A stretch of 64,000 nucleotides of DNA from Alphaproteobacteria bacterium (GCA_030424845.1 JAUHWC010000002.1:473270-537269); one strand, 5' to 3'. Positions 50,885 through 59,681 are shown, counted from the first letter of the stretch. Numbers and translations: made by a program. Notes: a model not told the origin generated them from the letters alone.

Positions 50885-52153
50885 ATGGTCAAGACACGCG
50901 AAACCGACTTTCACGGGTGGACGCAGATTATAGCTTCGACCGTCGGGGTCGCAGTCTGTGTCATCCCCATAACGATTCTCAGTCTTGGCGTGTTCATGGT
51001 TCCGCTGGGCGATGCCTATGGCTTTGGGCGCGGCGACATTTCGCTGGCGCTGACCATCCTCTCCTTTGCCATGGCCGCAGCCCTGCCCGTCGCGGGAAGG
51101 CTGATCGACGCATATGGGGTCAAGATCCCGATGATCGCCTCCTACCTGATCTATGGCGGCGGTGTTGCCGCGATCCCCTTCGCGATCGAAAATTTCGGCT
51201 TGCCGGGCTTCTATGCCCTTGCACTGTTGCTGGGCGTTGCCGGCGCCCCTTCGAGCACCGTCGCTTTCGTCAAGGTGCTGAGCGGCTGGTTCGACAAGTC
51301 GCGCGGCTTGGCCATGGGCTTTGCCATGAGCGGCATTGCCCTAGGTGGCGCGATCGCTCCGTTCTACGCCGCGACGCTGATCGAGGCATTCGACTGGCAG
51401 ACAGGCTTTTACGGTCTGGCCCTGCTGCCGCTCGTGGTCGGCCTGATAACTTCCTTCGTCCTGCAGGAGCCGCCACATCTCGCACCCACCGCCGATCGGT
51501 CGGGCATTACCGGCATGACGCAGGCTGAGGCACTCAAGACCAAGGTCTTCTGGATGCTGCTCTTCCTGTTCCTGGTCGCAGCAACCGCCATTCACGGAAT
51601 CCAGATCCACCTCGCGCCGCTATTGCAGGACAATGGCCTGACCCCCGAGCGGGCAGCGCTGGGCGTCAGCTTCATGTTCGGCATTTCGGTCGGTGCGCGG
51701 CTGCTGGCGGGCTATCTGTTCGACAAGGTGTTTGCGCCCTGGATCGGTGCATTGTGCTTCTTCTCCGCCGCCATCGGCGCGGCCCTGCTGTTCGGCACCT
51801 CCGCGCCGGCAGGCATGATCATCGCGGTTGCCCTGCTCGGTGTCGGTGCAGGCGCGGAAAGCGATTTGATGGGCTACCTCGTCAGCCGCTATTTCGGCCT
51901 CAAGGCTTTCGGCGCAATCTTCGGCTGGATCTTCGGTTCGCTGATGGTCGGCAGCGCCATCGGTCCGTTCCTGCTGGGCGAAAGCTACGATGCCACGGGC
52001 AGCTATGTCACCGCGCTGATCTGGTGCGCTGGCGGGCTGGTCGTGACCACGGTCATGCTCGCGATCCTTCCGCGTTTCCCGGAATTCGAGAAGATTGCCG
52101 AGCCCGCCAAGGCAGAGCCCAAGGACAGTCCGGCAGGCGTTCCCGCCGAATAG
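50885..52153 (+). CDS. MFS transporter (monocarboxylate-type)
   Basis: 422 aa from MVKTRETDFHGWTQ with AAAGGG upstream; the longer open frame runs into the previous gene. Twelve hydrophobic segments, VAGRLIDAYGVKIPMI, GWFDKSRGLAMGFAMSGIALGGAIAP, and ESDLMGYLVSRYFGLKAFGAIFG. Paralogue of the MFS at 43455. Placed between two Rieske genes, it probably imports their aromatic acid substrate. Confidence 0.92.
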   Translation: MVKTRETDFHGWTQIIASTVGVAVCVIPITILSLGVFMVPLGDAYGFGRGDISLALTILSFAMAAALPVAGRLIDAYGVKIPMIASYLIYGGGVAAIPFAIENFGLPGFYALALLLGVAGAPSSTVAFVKVLSGWFDKSRGLAMGFAMSGIALGGAIAPFYAATLIEAFDWQTGFYGLALLPLVVGLITSFVLQEPPHLAPTADRSGITGMTQAEALKTKVFWMLLFLFLVAATAIHGIQIHLAPLLQDNGLTPERAALGVSFMFGISVGARLLAGYLFDKVFAPWIGALCFFSAAIGAALLFGTSAPAGMIIAVALLGVGAGAESDLMGYLVSRYFGLKAFGAIFGWIFGSLMVGSAIGPFLLGESYDATGSYVTALIWCAGGLVVTTVMLAILPRFPEFEKIAEPAKAEPKDSPAGVPAE

Positions 52154-52164
52154 AGGTTCACCAC

Positions 52165-53382
52165 ATGATTGCCCCCAGCCCCATCCCGCTCGACCGGTTC
52201 AAGGACTCGGTCCAGGACCGCAACAATGCGCGCTTCTTCCCGGCGGAAGCCTACACGTCGGAAGAGTTCTACCGTTTCGAGCTCGAGGCCGTCTGGTTCC
52301 GCGAATGGATTTCCGTGGGCCGGATGGAGGAGATCCCCGAAAAAGGCGACTATTTCACCGTCAATATCGGCAATGAACCGGTTATCGTCGTCAATACGAA
52401 GGACGGGCTGAAGGCAATGTCCGCAGTCTGCCAGCATCGCGGAATGCTGCTGACCGACCAGCCCAAGGGCAATGCGAAGGGCTTTGTCTGCCCCTATCAC
52501 CGCTGGACCTATGATCTAACCGGCAAGCTCGTCGGTGCGCCACAAATGGATGGCGTCGGCACTTACGACAAGGATTGCCTCGGCCTTCCGCGCCTCGCCG
52601 TGGAAGTCTGGCAGGACATCATATTCATCAATTTCGATACCGAGGCCGCTCCTCTCTCAGAACGGCTCGCCCCGCTCGATCCTATCGTGAAAGACTGGGG
52701 CCTGACCGAGCTGCGCGGCGAGTTCCTGACCGATCCGAACTATCGCCAGACGCACGACTATGACTGGAACTGGAAGGTCTACGCGGAAGGCCAGGCCGAG
52801 TGCTATCACTGCGACAAGCTGCACTCGGACATTCCCGGCATCCAGAACATCGATTGCAACTCCATGCATATCAATGTGCAGGATGAGGAACGCGGTGTCT
52901 TTGCGTTCGAGATGCGCAACAAGGTTATCGATGCCACGGTCAACCATGTCGGCACCTCGATCTGGCCGCCCATTCCCACGCTGAGCGAAGAGCAGCGCTG
53001 GGAACAGCACTCGATCGTCATTTCGCCGAACATATTCATGCAGCTCATGCCCGATTGCGTGATCCTGCTCAGCTGGTGGCCCACCGGCCCCGGAACCATG
53101 CGGATCAAGCGCCATCGGCTTTATCCGCAAGCCACGATGCAACGCGATGACTGGGTCGAGCAGCACAAGCTCGAAAGCGAGCATATCCGTTATTTCGTGG
53201 GCCAGGACGATTATGCCTTCGCCTCGGTCCAGGAAGGATTGCAGTCCCGCTACGCGCCGCACGGCCCGCTATCCAATCGCGAATTCGTCATCAACGGCAT
53301 GAGCAAATGGCTGGTCGAGCGTTTCGAACGCGCCGACGCAGAGGCCCGGGAAAGGGCCTCGATCAAGGAACCGGCAGAATAG
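52165..53382 (+). CDS. Rieske non-heme iron oxygenase (choline/carnitine monooxygenase-like)
   Basis: 405 aa from MIAPSPIPLDRFKD. Rieske ligands C89, H91, C109, H112 (VCQHRGM...CPYHRW). The catalytic segment AEGQAECYHCDKLHSDIPG resembles the ECYHC-x-x-x-H motif of choline, glycine-betaine and carnitine monooxygenases, which act on N-alkyl substrates. It differs clearly from the alpha subunit at 49818 in the same operon, so two successive oxidations are likely. Confidence 0.92.
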   Translation: MIAPSPIPLDRFKDSVQDRNNARFFPAEAYTSEEFYRFELEAVWFREWISVGRMEEIPEKGDYFTVNIGNEPVIVVNTKDGLKAMSAVCQHRGMLLTDQPKGNAKGFVCPYHRWTYDLTGKLVGAPQMDGVGTYDKDCLGLPRLAVEVWQDIIFINFDTEAAPLSERLAPLDPIVKDWGLTELRGEFLTDPNYRQTHDYDWNWKVYAEGQAECYHCDKLHSDIPGIQNIDCNSMHINVQDEERGVFAFEMRNKVIDATVNHVGTSIWPPIPTLSEEQRWEQHSIVISPNIFMQLMPDCVILLSWWPTGPGTMRIKRHRLYPQATMQRDDWVEQHKLESEHIRYFVGQDDYAFASVQEGLQSRYAPHGPLSNREFVINGMSKWLVERFERADAEARERASIKEPAE

Positions 53383-53412
53383 GGTTTCGACTTGCGACGA
53401 GGTCGATAACCT

Positions 53413-53462
53413 CCACTGGAGCTAGATTGTTAGCAATATTGTTGACAATCTAGCTCCAGTGG
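53413..53462. repeat. Perfect 18-bp inverted repeat with promoter and operator elements inside
   Basis: Left arm 53413-53430 and right arm 53445-53462 are exact reverse complements, with a 14-nt loop containing CAATATTG. The arms end in AGATTGT/ACAATCT, the island operator half sites. The right arm includes a consensus TTGACA (53442-53447); 17 bases on is TTTTAT (53465-53470). It can thus form a transcript hairpin ending the Rieske operon while also holding the promoter of the next gene. Confidence 0.8.
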
Positions 53463-53470
53463 CCTTTTAT
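53442..53470 (+). promoter_or_regulatory. Sigma-70-type promoter of the LLM monooxygenase gene
   Basis: TTGACA, 17-bp spacer, TTTTAT. The -35 box overlaps TTGTTGACAAT, a half-centred version of the island operator, so a bound repressor would cover it. The start codon is 45 bases downstream of the -10 box. Confidence 0.6.
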
Positions 53471-53514
53471 GCTCCTCGATCAGGATCAGCGATCGACAGC
53501 AGGAAGGGATGCTC

Positions 53515-54600
53515 ATGCGATTTGCCCACTTCTCCCATGTCTGGTGCAAGGCCGGGATGACACCTCACCAGCGCTACGAGCAGCTCTGGCGAGAGGTCGA
53601 ACTCTGCGACCAAATCGGTTTCGATTACGCCTTCTGCGTCGAGCATCACTTCACCCCGCGCGAGAGCTGGATGTCTTCACCCAGCGTATTCGTCGCTGCA
53701 GCCGCTGCGCGCACCAGGAACATTCGGCTCGGAGCCATGGGTAATGTCGTGCCGCTGCACCATCCGGTGCGCCTGCTCGAAGAAGTGGCCCTGACCGACC
53801 AGGTGACCAATGGCCGTGTCGAAGTCGGGCTCGTTCCCGGTATCCAGGATACCTATTTCAAGCATTTCGAGACGAACTTCGCGGATCGGAGGGCGATCAC
53901 CCACGAATTCGCGCGCTTCATGAAGTCGGCCTTCGAACAGGGATCGCCGGCCAGTTGGGATGGCGAACTGATCAAGGTCGACGATCTGGAACTGAGCGTG
54001 TTGCCAATCCAGAAGCCCGGCCCACCAATGTGGATGGAATCGCGCGACCCGCCGACGCTGGAGTTGTGCGCGGAGCTGGGGATGCACACCGGCTATTTCC
54101 TGCTGTTCCCGCGCAGCGAGGCGCATACGCGCTATGGCCCCTATCTCGCCAAGTGGAAGCAGCAACAGGCGGGCACGCCCAATATCGCCTATTCGACCGT
54201 GGTCTTCGTCGATGAGACAGACGAGGCAGCGATGGCCAAGGCCAAGGACGATGCCGGCAAGGCCTATAAGGGTTTCTTCTCCACCGATGACGATTGGGAC
54301 AAGATCCGCGCCAAGCAGGAATCGACAGCCGCCTATTTCGAACAGCGCGGCGATCCGGGTGCGGGTGAAATCATCAAGAACATGCTCGATCCGGACTTCC
54401 TGATCGAGAAGGACCTCGTCCTGATCGGCTCACCGGATACGGTGGCGAAAAAGCTGCGCTCCTGGGCCGAGGAAGGCATGTTCAATTGCTTCTTCGGGGA
54501 GTTCAATTTCGGCGAGATGGCCGAGGACGATTTGATGCGGTCGCTCCGCCTGTTCGGCGAGGAAGTGATCCCGCAGCTGCGCGATTACGAACCGTTCTGA
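53515..54600 (+). CDS. LLM-class flavin-dependent monooxygenase
   Basis: 361 aa; AGGAAGGG sits six bases before the second ATG, so MRFAHFSHVW is the likely start. Bacterial luciferase-like TIM barrel: QIGFDYAFCVEHHFTPRE, ARTRNIRLGAMGNVVPLHHPVRLLEEVALTDQVTNGRVEVGLVPG, PPMWMESRDPPTLELCAELGMHTG. Uses FMNH2 and O2; a partner flavin reductase is not visible in the window. Possible reactions include Baeyer-Villiger oxidation or C-S/C-N cleavage. Confidence 0.92.
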   Translation: MRFAHFSHVWCKAGMTPHQRYEQLWREVELCDQIGFDYAFCVEHHFTPRESWMSSPSVFVAAAAARTRNIRLGAMGNVVPLHHPVRLLEEVALTDQVTNGRVEVGLVPGIQDTYFKHFETNFADRRAITHEFARFMKSAFEQGSPASWDGELIKVDDLELSVLPIQKPGPPMWMESRDPPTLELCAELGMHTGYFLLFPRSEAHTRYGPYLAKWKQQQAGTPNIAYSTVVFVDETDEAAMAKAKDDAGKAYKGFFSTDDDWDKIRAKQESTAAYFEQRGDPGAGEIIKNMLDPDFLIEKDLVLIGSPDTVAKKLRSWAEEGMFNCFFGEFNFGEMAEDDLMRSLRLFGEEVIPQLRDYEPF

Positions 54601-54606
54601 GTTCTG

Positions 54607-55917
54607 TCAGCGCGGGTCCGGAGGGGGCATGGGGAAGCGTCCCTCCGGATCGTAATCTCGCCGCACCTTTTCCAGCTTCTTCCAAACGTTATCGCTGAAA
54701 CAGCGCCGAAGCCGATCGGGACGGCGCAAAATGTCCGTCTCGTTGACGTAACAGCCCTTGGTCACGGGCTCGAGCGCAACCGCGAGATCATCGACCCAGG
54801 CAAGGTTCTCGGCGTCGGTCGCCGCATCGGTCCACTGCCCGATCCATTGCAGGAAACCGCTGCCGATCATCGAGCACGCGGCATCGGGCAAGTAACCCGC
54901 GCGCGCCCTGAAATTGACAATGCCGACTGTTCCCGGCGAAGGCACGCTGGCGAAGTGGCTCGCCATGATATCGCTCGCCCTGGCCGTCTCGTCGGTCCAG
55001 ATCGTATCGGCCCCGGTGCGCCTTGCATCGCCTGTCAGGCTTTGCGCGTAGAGCGCCTCGTAATCGAGCGGGATCGGACCCGGAGGTCCTTCACCACCCT
55101 CGGGGGCTGCCTCAAGCATCGCGGACAATTCGCGCAGGGCCATCTCGCCATCTGATCCGTGATACAGCACCAGCACAACGCATTGCAGCGTTCCGCTCTC
55201 CGGGTCGCTTTCGAACATCAGGATCAGTTCGAAGTCCTTGCGGCGGTTCTTGCCTTCCCCCTCAAGCCATGCCGACAGGGCCGGGGCTGCATCGAGCGGA
55301 TAGACCCGGCGCAGGGCATGCACTGCGGTCGGCAGCGGGTAGGTCCTGAGATAGAACCGCGTGACAGCCGCGCAGAATAGCGGACCCGCCCCGCGCGCGG
55401 CCCAGAACAGGTCCGGATGCATGTCTGCCGAGATTGTGGTTTGCTCCCCGCTGGCAAGGACGACATCGAGCGCCAGGACATTGAAGCAACCAAACTGTCC
55501 CCAATGCTCGCCATTCCAGCCCATCCCGCCACCCAGCAGGAAGCCGCCCAAAGTCACGCCGGCATGATGCCCCGTCGGGAACATGCGACCTTCTGCGTTG
55601 AGAGCTGAACAGACATCGGCCGAGCGTGCGCCCGGACCTACAAGGGCAAGTTCGCCATCCATGCGGATGGTGTCGAGGCCGGACAGGTCGAGCTGCATCC
55701 CGCCCTCGCGCAGATAGGTGCTGGTATAGTTGTGACCGGAGCCCTTGATGGCAACGGGCATGCCTGCAGCTGCGGCTTCGCGCACGGCTTGCGCCACCTC
55801 GTCCGCGTTTTCCGCCCGGACAATCATGTCCGGATAGCGTTCGGGCTTGAGCTGGTTCCAGATGCCGTTGCTGCGAAGCTCTTCATAACCGGCTTCGCCG
55901 CGCAAATGGCGATTCAA
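54607..55917 (-). CDS. Berberine-bridge-type FAD-linked oxidase with TTG start
   Basis: 436 aa if it starts at the TTG at 55917, which overlaps the TauD stop (TTGA) and has GGAG eight bases upstream inside that gene; the longer frame would read through TauD in the wrong frame. H62 in IKGSGHNYTS is the FAD-linking histidine. The position of the second cysteinyl link reads FPTGHHAGVTLGGFLLGGG, with no Cys. The BBE end (CYVNETDI, KKLEKVRRDYDPEGRFP) is intact. Last gene of the six-gene minus-strand operon. Confidence 0.88.
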   Translation of the reverse strand: MNRHLRGEAGYEELRSNGIWNQLKPERYPDMIVRAENADEVAQAVREAAAAGMPVAIKGSGHNYTSTYLREGGMQLDLSGLDTIRMDGELALVGPGARSADVCSALNAEGRMFPTGHHAGVTLGGFLLGGGMGWNGEHWGQFGCFNVLALDVVLASGEQTTISADMHPDLFWAARGAGPLFCAAVTRFYLRTYPLPTAVHALRRVYPLDAAPALSAWLEGEGKNRRKDFELILMFESDPESGTLQCVVLVLYHGSDGEMALRELSAMLEAAPEGGEGPPGPIPLDYEALYAQSLTGDARRTGADTIWTDETARASDIMASHFASVPSPGTVGIVNFRARAGYLPDAACSMIGSGFLQWIGQWTDAATDAENLAWVDDLAVALEPVTKGCYVNETDILRRPDRLRRCFSDNVWKKLEKVRRDYDPEGRFPMPPPDPR

Positions 55918-56723
55918 GAAATCGGCTCCGTCGCCGCAATCTGCACGCGAATGCCGGAACGCAATTCGGGATAATAGTCCCACACGGCCAGGTGCTGGAC
56001 GCAGCGATTGTCCCAGAAGGCAACCACATCCTTGGCCCAGCGGAATCGCATCGACCATTCGGCGCGTTCGCAATGGTCGTAGAGGAAGTTGAGCAGCGCC
56101 ACGCCTTCCTCATAGGGCATGTCATCCATGTGGCTGGTGAAGGCGCGGTTGACGTATAGCCCCTTGCGCCCCGAAACCGGATGCGTGTTGACCACCGGGT
56201 GCGAGGCGCGGGTGAACTTGCCGTTGGGATTGAAGCGGCTGAAGGCGAAATGCCCGTCATGCGTTGCGGTGAGGCCATCGAGATAGGCCTTCATCCGGTC
56301 CGACAGGGCGTCATAGGCGGCATAGGAGCTGGCGAAGGCCGTATCTCCGCCCGCTTCGGGCGAAATCGACATGTGCAGAATGCTGCCCAAGGGCGGGATC
56401 GGGTCGCATGACAGGTCGCTGTGCCAGACCTCGCCATTCACATGCTTGCTCTTTTCATCCGTATAGATCTCCGTGATCTCCGGATGCTCCGAATTGCCCT
56501 TCACGCCCGTATGGATGTGAAGCTCGCCGAAATGGCGCCCCAGCGCCTTGAGCTTGTCGGGATCGAGTGCCTGGTCCTCGAAGCGCAGCACGCCGTAAAT
56601 CGACAGTGCCTGCTCGACATCCTCGACCTCCTGCGAGCTGAGTGGCCTGGTCAGGTCGATACCGCTGACATCGCCGCCGACATGCGGGGTGATCTTCTTC
56701 ACCTCAAAGGACTGGAATTGCAT
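55914..56723 (-). CDS. TauD/TfdA family 2-oxoglutarate-dependent dioxygenase (paralogue)
   Basis: 269 aa; GGAG lies eight bases before the ATG at 56723, while an ATG two codons earlier overlaps the SDR stop. Iron ligands H and D in GEVWHSDLSCDP, distal His in RCVQHLAVWDYY, and Arg in PELRSGIRVQ. It shares long stretches with the gene at 47075, such as GLTATHDG and DRMKAYLDGL. Within the operon it lies between an SDR and a flavoprotein oxidase. Confidence 0.92.
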   Translation of the reverse strand: MQFQSFEVKKITPHVGGDVSGIDLTRPLSSQEVEDVEQALSIYGVLRFEDQALDPDKLKALGRHFGELHIHTGVKGNSEHPEITEIYTDEKSKHVNGEVWHSDLSCDPIPPLGSILHMSISPEAGGDTAFASSYAAYDALSDRMKAYLDGLTATHDGHFAFSRFNPNGKFTRASHPVVNTHPVSGRKGLYVNRAFTSHMDDMPYEEGVALLNFLYDHCERAEWSMRFRWAKDVVAFWDNRCVQHLAVWDYYPELRSGIRVQIAATEPIS

Positions 56724-56725
56724 TG

Positions 56726-57835
56726 TCATTCTCCGGAAAACTGGCTGGCGAGATCGTCCCCGCCGCGTGTGCGCCTGAGGCCGCGAATGCCGAGGCCGCC
56801 ATCGGATTCGATCACGGTGCCCGTCATCGCCCCGGACTGCGTTGCGGAAGCAAGGAGGACGTAGGCAGAGGCATGGGCATCAGGTTCGACATGGACACCC
56901 AGCGGGACTGCCTGTGAGATCGCGGCGCTGATCTCCGGCGCAGTCTGGTCAAGCGGTCCGCCGAGTACATCGGGGACGCCGATCGAGGTGCGTGTCGCAC
57001 CCGGTGCCACGGCGTTGACGCGGACAATAGGCGCCAGCTCATGAGCCAGCTGGCGCACCACGCCCAGGCAGGCATGCTTGCTGGCCACGTACAGGACGCC
57101 GCCACCATCCGGGTAGAGCGAGGCGTTCGACAGCGTTGCAATGATCGAGCCCTTGCTACGTACCAGATGCGGCAAGGCCGCGCGGCAGGCGAGGATCATT
57201 CCCCTGACATTGATGTCGAACAGCCGGTCGAACCCAGCGTCCAGCTGCGCGACATCGACCTTGGAAAAATCGAAAAAGCCGTCGAACAATCCGGCATTGG
57301 CGACCAGCGTATCGAGCGAACCGAAAGCGGCTACAGTTTCATCGACCGCCTTCAGATTGCCTTCTGCGCTGGTGAGGTCGACCTCGATCGCCAGCACGGC
57401 ATCACCGTACTTTTCAGCGAGGCTCGCAAGCGCCTCGGCATCGATATCGGCAATGGCGACGCGGGCGCCCTCGGCCACATAGGCATCGACCACGGCGCGA
57501 CCGATTCCGCTGGCCCCGCCGGTGACGAGTGCGACCTGTCCGGCGAGCCGGCCCGATGAAGGCGCCGCAAGCGTTTCCAGCGAGGGCGGTCCTGCCGCCA
57601 GTTCCTGCACCGCACCGAATAAGACGCCGGCAGCCGGCATCTCCGCCGCCGCCTTGTGCGCTTCTGGCGATGCCCAGCGAATGATCGCGACCACCTCGCC
57701 CTCGCCGCGCGCAATGTCGAGCGCGGTACAGGCGGGCGGTGCCAGATATGTGCCGCGCGCCGTGTTCAGCGCCGCGACCAGAGCATCGGCCTGTTCCGGA
57801 GCAACCGGGATGCGAACGATTTCGATTTCAGCCAT
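56726..57835 (-). CDS. Fusion: ABM-like domain + cis-dihydrodiol-dehydrogenase-type SDR
   Basis: 369 aa from MAEIEIVRIPVAPEQ, with a GAGG before the ATG. Residues 1-80 form a ferredoxin-like alpha/beta domain with the look of antibiotic-biosynthesis-monooxygenase (ABM) proteins (EQADALVAALNTARG, EVVAIIRWASPEAHKAAAEMP). After a linker (residues 80-97) follows a complete SDR: TGGASGIG at 105-112, NAG at 180-182, Ser in TLSNASL, Y249 and K253 in YVASKHA. The segment RQLAHELAPIVRVNAVAPG is close to BphB-type dihydrodiol dehydrogenases. Placed right after a Rieske alpha/beta pair, it should rearomatise their cis-diol product. Confidence 0.9.
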   Translation of the reverse strand: MAEIEIVRIPVAPEQADALVAALNTARGTYLAPPACTALDIARGEGEVVAIIRWASPEAHKAAAEMPAAGVLFGAVQELAAGPPSLETLAAPSSGRLAGQVALVTGGASGIGRAVVDAYVAEGARVAIADIDAEALASLAEKYGDAVLAIEVDLTSAEGNLKAVDETVAAFGSLDTLVANAGLFDGFFDFSKVDVAQLDAGFDRLFDINVRGMILACRAALPHLVRSKGSIIATLSNASLYPDGGGVLYVASKHACLGVVRQLAHELAPIVRVNAVAPGATRTSIGVPDVLGGPLDQTAPEISAAISQAVPLGVHVEPDAHASAYVLLASATQSGAMTGTVIESDGGLGIRGLRRTRGGDDLASQFSGE

Positions 57836-57846
57836 CCTCGCGCGCC

Positions 57847-58362
57847 TCAGAGGAAGATGCTGAGATTGTAGGATTTGAGGACCGTCTGGTCGAACAGGAT
57901 GGTCCGCCGGGCAAGCAGATAGCCCCCGCCATCCGGCCGCAAGACATCGCGCCTTTCGCCGGTGAAGAGATCGTAGGGCAAATCGCTGCGAATACGCGTA
58001 ACCATGAAGCTGGTCGTGGCGTGGAACGCGCCCTCGCCATCTTTCTGCAACAGCAGGTTCGACACGAAATGGCGCGTGCGCGATCCGGGCTGCTCGGCCC
58101 AGGCCTGTTCGGTCCCTAAGCGCTTTACGCGTGTTTCGAGCGAGGAGTGGTTCTCGGCATAGAAGCCGAAATCCTCCTGATAGCCGTCCCCATCCTTCTG
58201 ATAGACGCTTTGGCGCGTGGGCATCTCGTAAGCGATATCTGGCGCCAGCAACGCGAACCAGGCCTCGAACTCGCCGCTGTCGAGCAGCGCCGCTTCGCGA
58301 TAGAGCCATTCGAGCACCGCATTGTAATCGGCGCTTCCGACCGGAACCGGCTGCATGCTCAT
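57847..58362 (-). CDS. Aromatic-ring-hydroxylating dioxygenase beta subunit
   Basis: 171 aa from MSMQPVPVGSADYN; its ATG overlaps the alpha stop (ATGA). Family features: LEWLYREAALLDSGEFEAWFALLAPDIAYEMPTRQ, ENHSSLETRVKRLGT, RHFVSNLLL, RRDVLRPDGGGYLLARRTILFDQTVLKSYNLSIFL. The C-terminal phenylalanine/leucine end is typical. Partner of the alpha subunit at 58359. Confidence 0.93.
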   Translation of the reverse strand: MSMQPVPVGSADYNAVLEWLYREAALLDSGEFEAWFALLAPDIAYEMPTRQSVYQKDGDGYQEDFGFYAENHSSLETRVKRLGTEQAWAEQPGSRTRHFVSNLLLQKDGEGAFHATTSFMVTRIRSDLPYDLFTGERRDVLRPDGGGYLLARRTILFDQTVLKSYNLSIFL

Positions 58363-59681
58363 GCCCAGGGCTCCTCTTGCGTCAGCCAGCGCTTCCATTC
58401 GCCGTAGAAGCACAATTGGGTGCGCTCGCCATAACTGCCGGGCCAGGCCTTGCCCGGGCCGGGAAAATCAGGATCTGGCGGCACCTGCAGCGCCATGCCG
58501 TGATGCAAGTTGTAGCGCTGGGCGATCGCGCCCTTGTTCATGCGCGTGCACTCTTCCCAATTCTCCATGTCATCCTGTTCGAAGATGCCGGAGGGGCCGA
58601 AAGTACGGACATAGGCCTCGTAAGTTGCCTTGCGATATTCCTCGGACGCCTCCTTCTCGACGAACAGCCACGACCAGACTTTGGTCGTGGTCGGGCCGGT
58701 CGGCTGCCAGATGCGGAAGCTGAGGAACGGTGTCGGCGGAGAGCGCAGATCGCCTTGCACCATCACCTGCATGAAGGAGAGGTTGGGGAAGACCGTGCCG
58801 ACCGAAAAGGCGTGCCCCTTGGCTATTTCCCTCTGCGGTTCCGACAGTGTCTCTTCGATGACCGGACGCAATTCCATCGGCAGTCCGAAATACTCGGCTT
58901 CAGGGATCGGCGGCCCGGGCACGATGTGCAGAACATGGCCGCGTTGCGCCTGGATCAGATTGCCGAAGGAAAGCGCCATCGGATCGGGCGGCAGCAGACC
59001 CAGCTCTGCAATCGAACCATGTGCGGTGTAGAGGTGGAAATTGTCGCCTGTGAAGTTATCGGTAGCGAACTTCCAATTGGTATGGACTTCCCAGCATTGC
59101 GGCGGCCCCATCACCTCGACGCCGCCGGGCGTACGACCGACGAGAATGTCGAGATAGAAGCGCATATCGCCCAGATATTCGTCCAGCGCAGGCGTCTCTT
59201 CGGACCAGCAACCGAAGATGAAACCCTTGTAGCTATCGACCTGCGTGACCTTGATCAGGCCGAGTTCCGACTTGTCGAGGTGCTCGGCATCGTAAAGCTC
59301 TTCAGCGAAGACCGAGACCAGCTCGCCCTCGGGCGAATATGACCAGCCGTGATAGGGGCAGCGCAGGAAGCTGGCATTGCCCTTGTCGGCGCGGCACAGG
59401 CGCATGCCGCGATGGCGACAGCTGTTGAGGAAGGCGCGGATGACGCCGTCCTTGCCGTGGATGACCAGCACATTCTCGCCGGCTAGTTGCCGCTCGACAT
59501 AGTCGCCCGGTTCGGGAACTTCGCTTTCATGCGCCAGGAAGCCCCATGCTCGTCGGAAGAGGCCTTCCTGTTCGGCTTCGTAGACGGCAGGATCGGCATA
59601 GATGCGGCGCGAGACGTGGCCCGCTTCCTCATCCACCAATGCGGCAATATCGACTGTATCGGCCATTGCTTTGATGCTCAT
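58359..59681 (-). CDS. Rieske ring-hydroxylating dioxygenase, alpha subunit
   Basis: 440 aa from MSIKAMADTVDI; the ATG overlaps the ferredoxin stop (ATGA). Rieske ligands C88, H90, C108, H111 (NSCRHRGM...CPYHGW). Catalytic motif FATDNFTGDNFHLYTAHGS with the bridging Asp and metal histidines, as in biphenyl/naphthalene-type oxygenases. Order ferredoxin-alpha-beta-dehydrogenase is that of a classic three-component dioxygenase operon, only the reductase is elsewhere. Confidence 0.94.
   Translation of the reverse strand: MSIKAMADTVDIAALVDEEAGHVSRRIYADPAVYEAEQEGLFRRAWGFLAHESEVPEPGDYVERQLAGENVLVIHGKDGVIRAFLNSCRHRGMRLCRADKGNASFLRCPYHGWSYSPEGELVSVFAEELYDAEHLDKSELGLIKVTQVDSYKGFIFGCWSEETPALDEYLGDMRFYLDILVGRTPGGVEVMGPPQCWEVHTNWKFATDNFTGDNFHLYTAHGSIAELGLLPPDPMALSFGNLIQAQRGHVLHIVPGPPIPEAEYFGLPMELRPVIEETLSEPQREIAKGHAFSVGTVFPNLSFMQVMVQGDLRSPPTPFLSFRIWQPTGPTTTKVWSWLFVEKEASEEYRKATYEAYVRTFGPSGIFEQDDMENWEECTRMNKGAIAQRYNLHHGMALQVPPDPDFPGPGKAWPGSYGERTQLCFYGEWKRWLTQEEPWA

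Noticed and set aside
43455..52153. The two similar MFS genes as evidence of a large tandem duplication
   Set aside because: They share a signature, but their neighbours differ and similarity is patchy, so a recent block duplication is not supported.
57836..58309. Possible third domain at the N-terminus of the ABM-SDR protein
   Set aside because: This part is the beta-subunit gene read in another frame; the ATG at 57835 with its ribosome-binding site begins the real protein.
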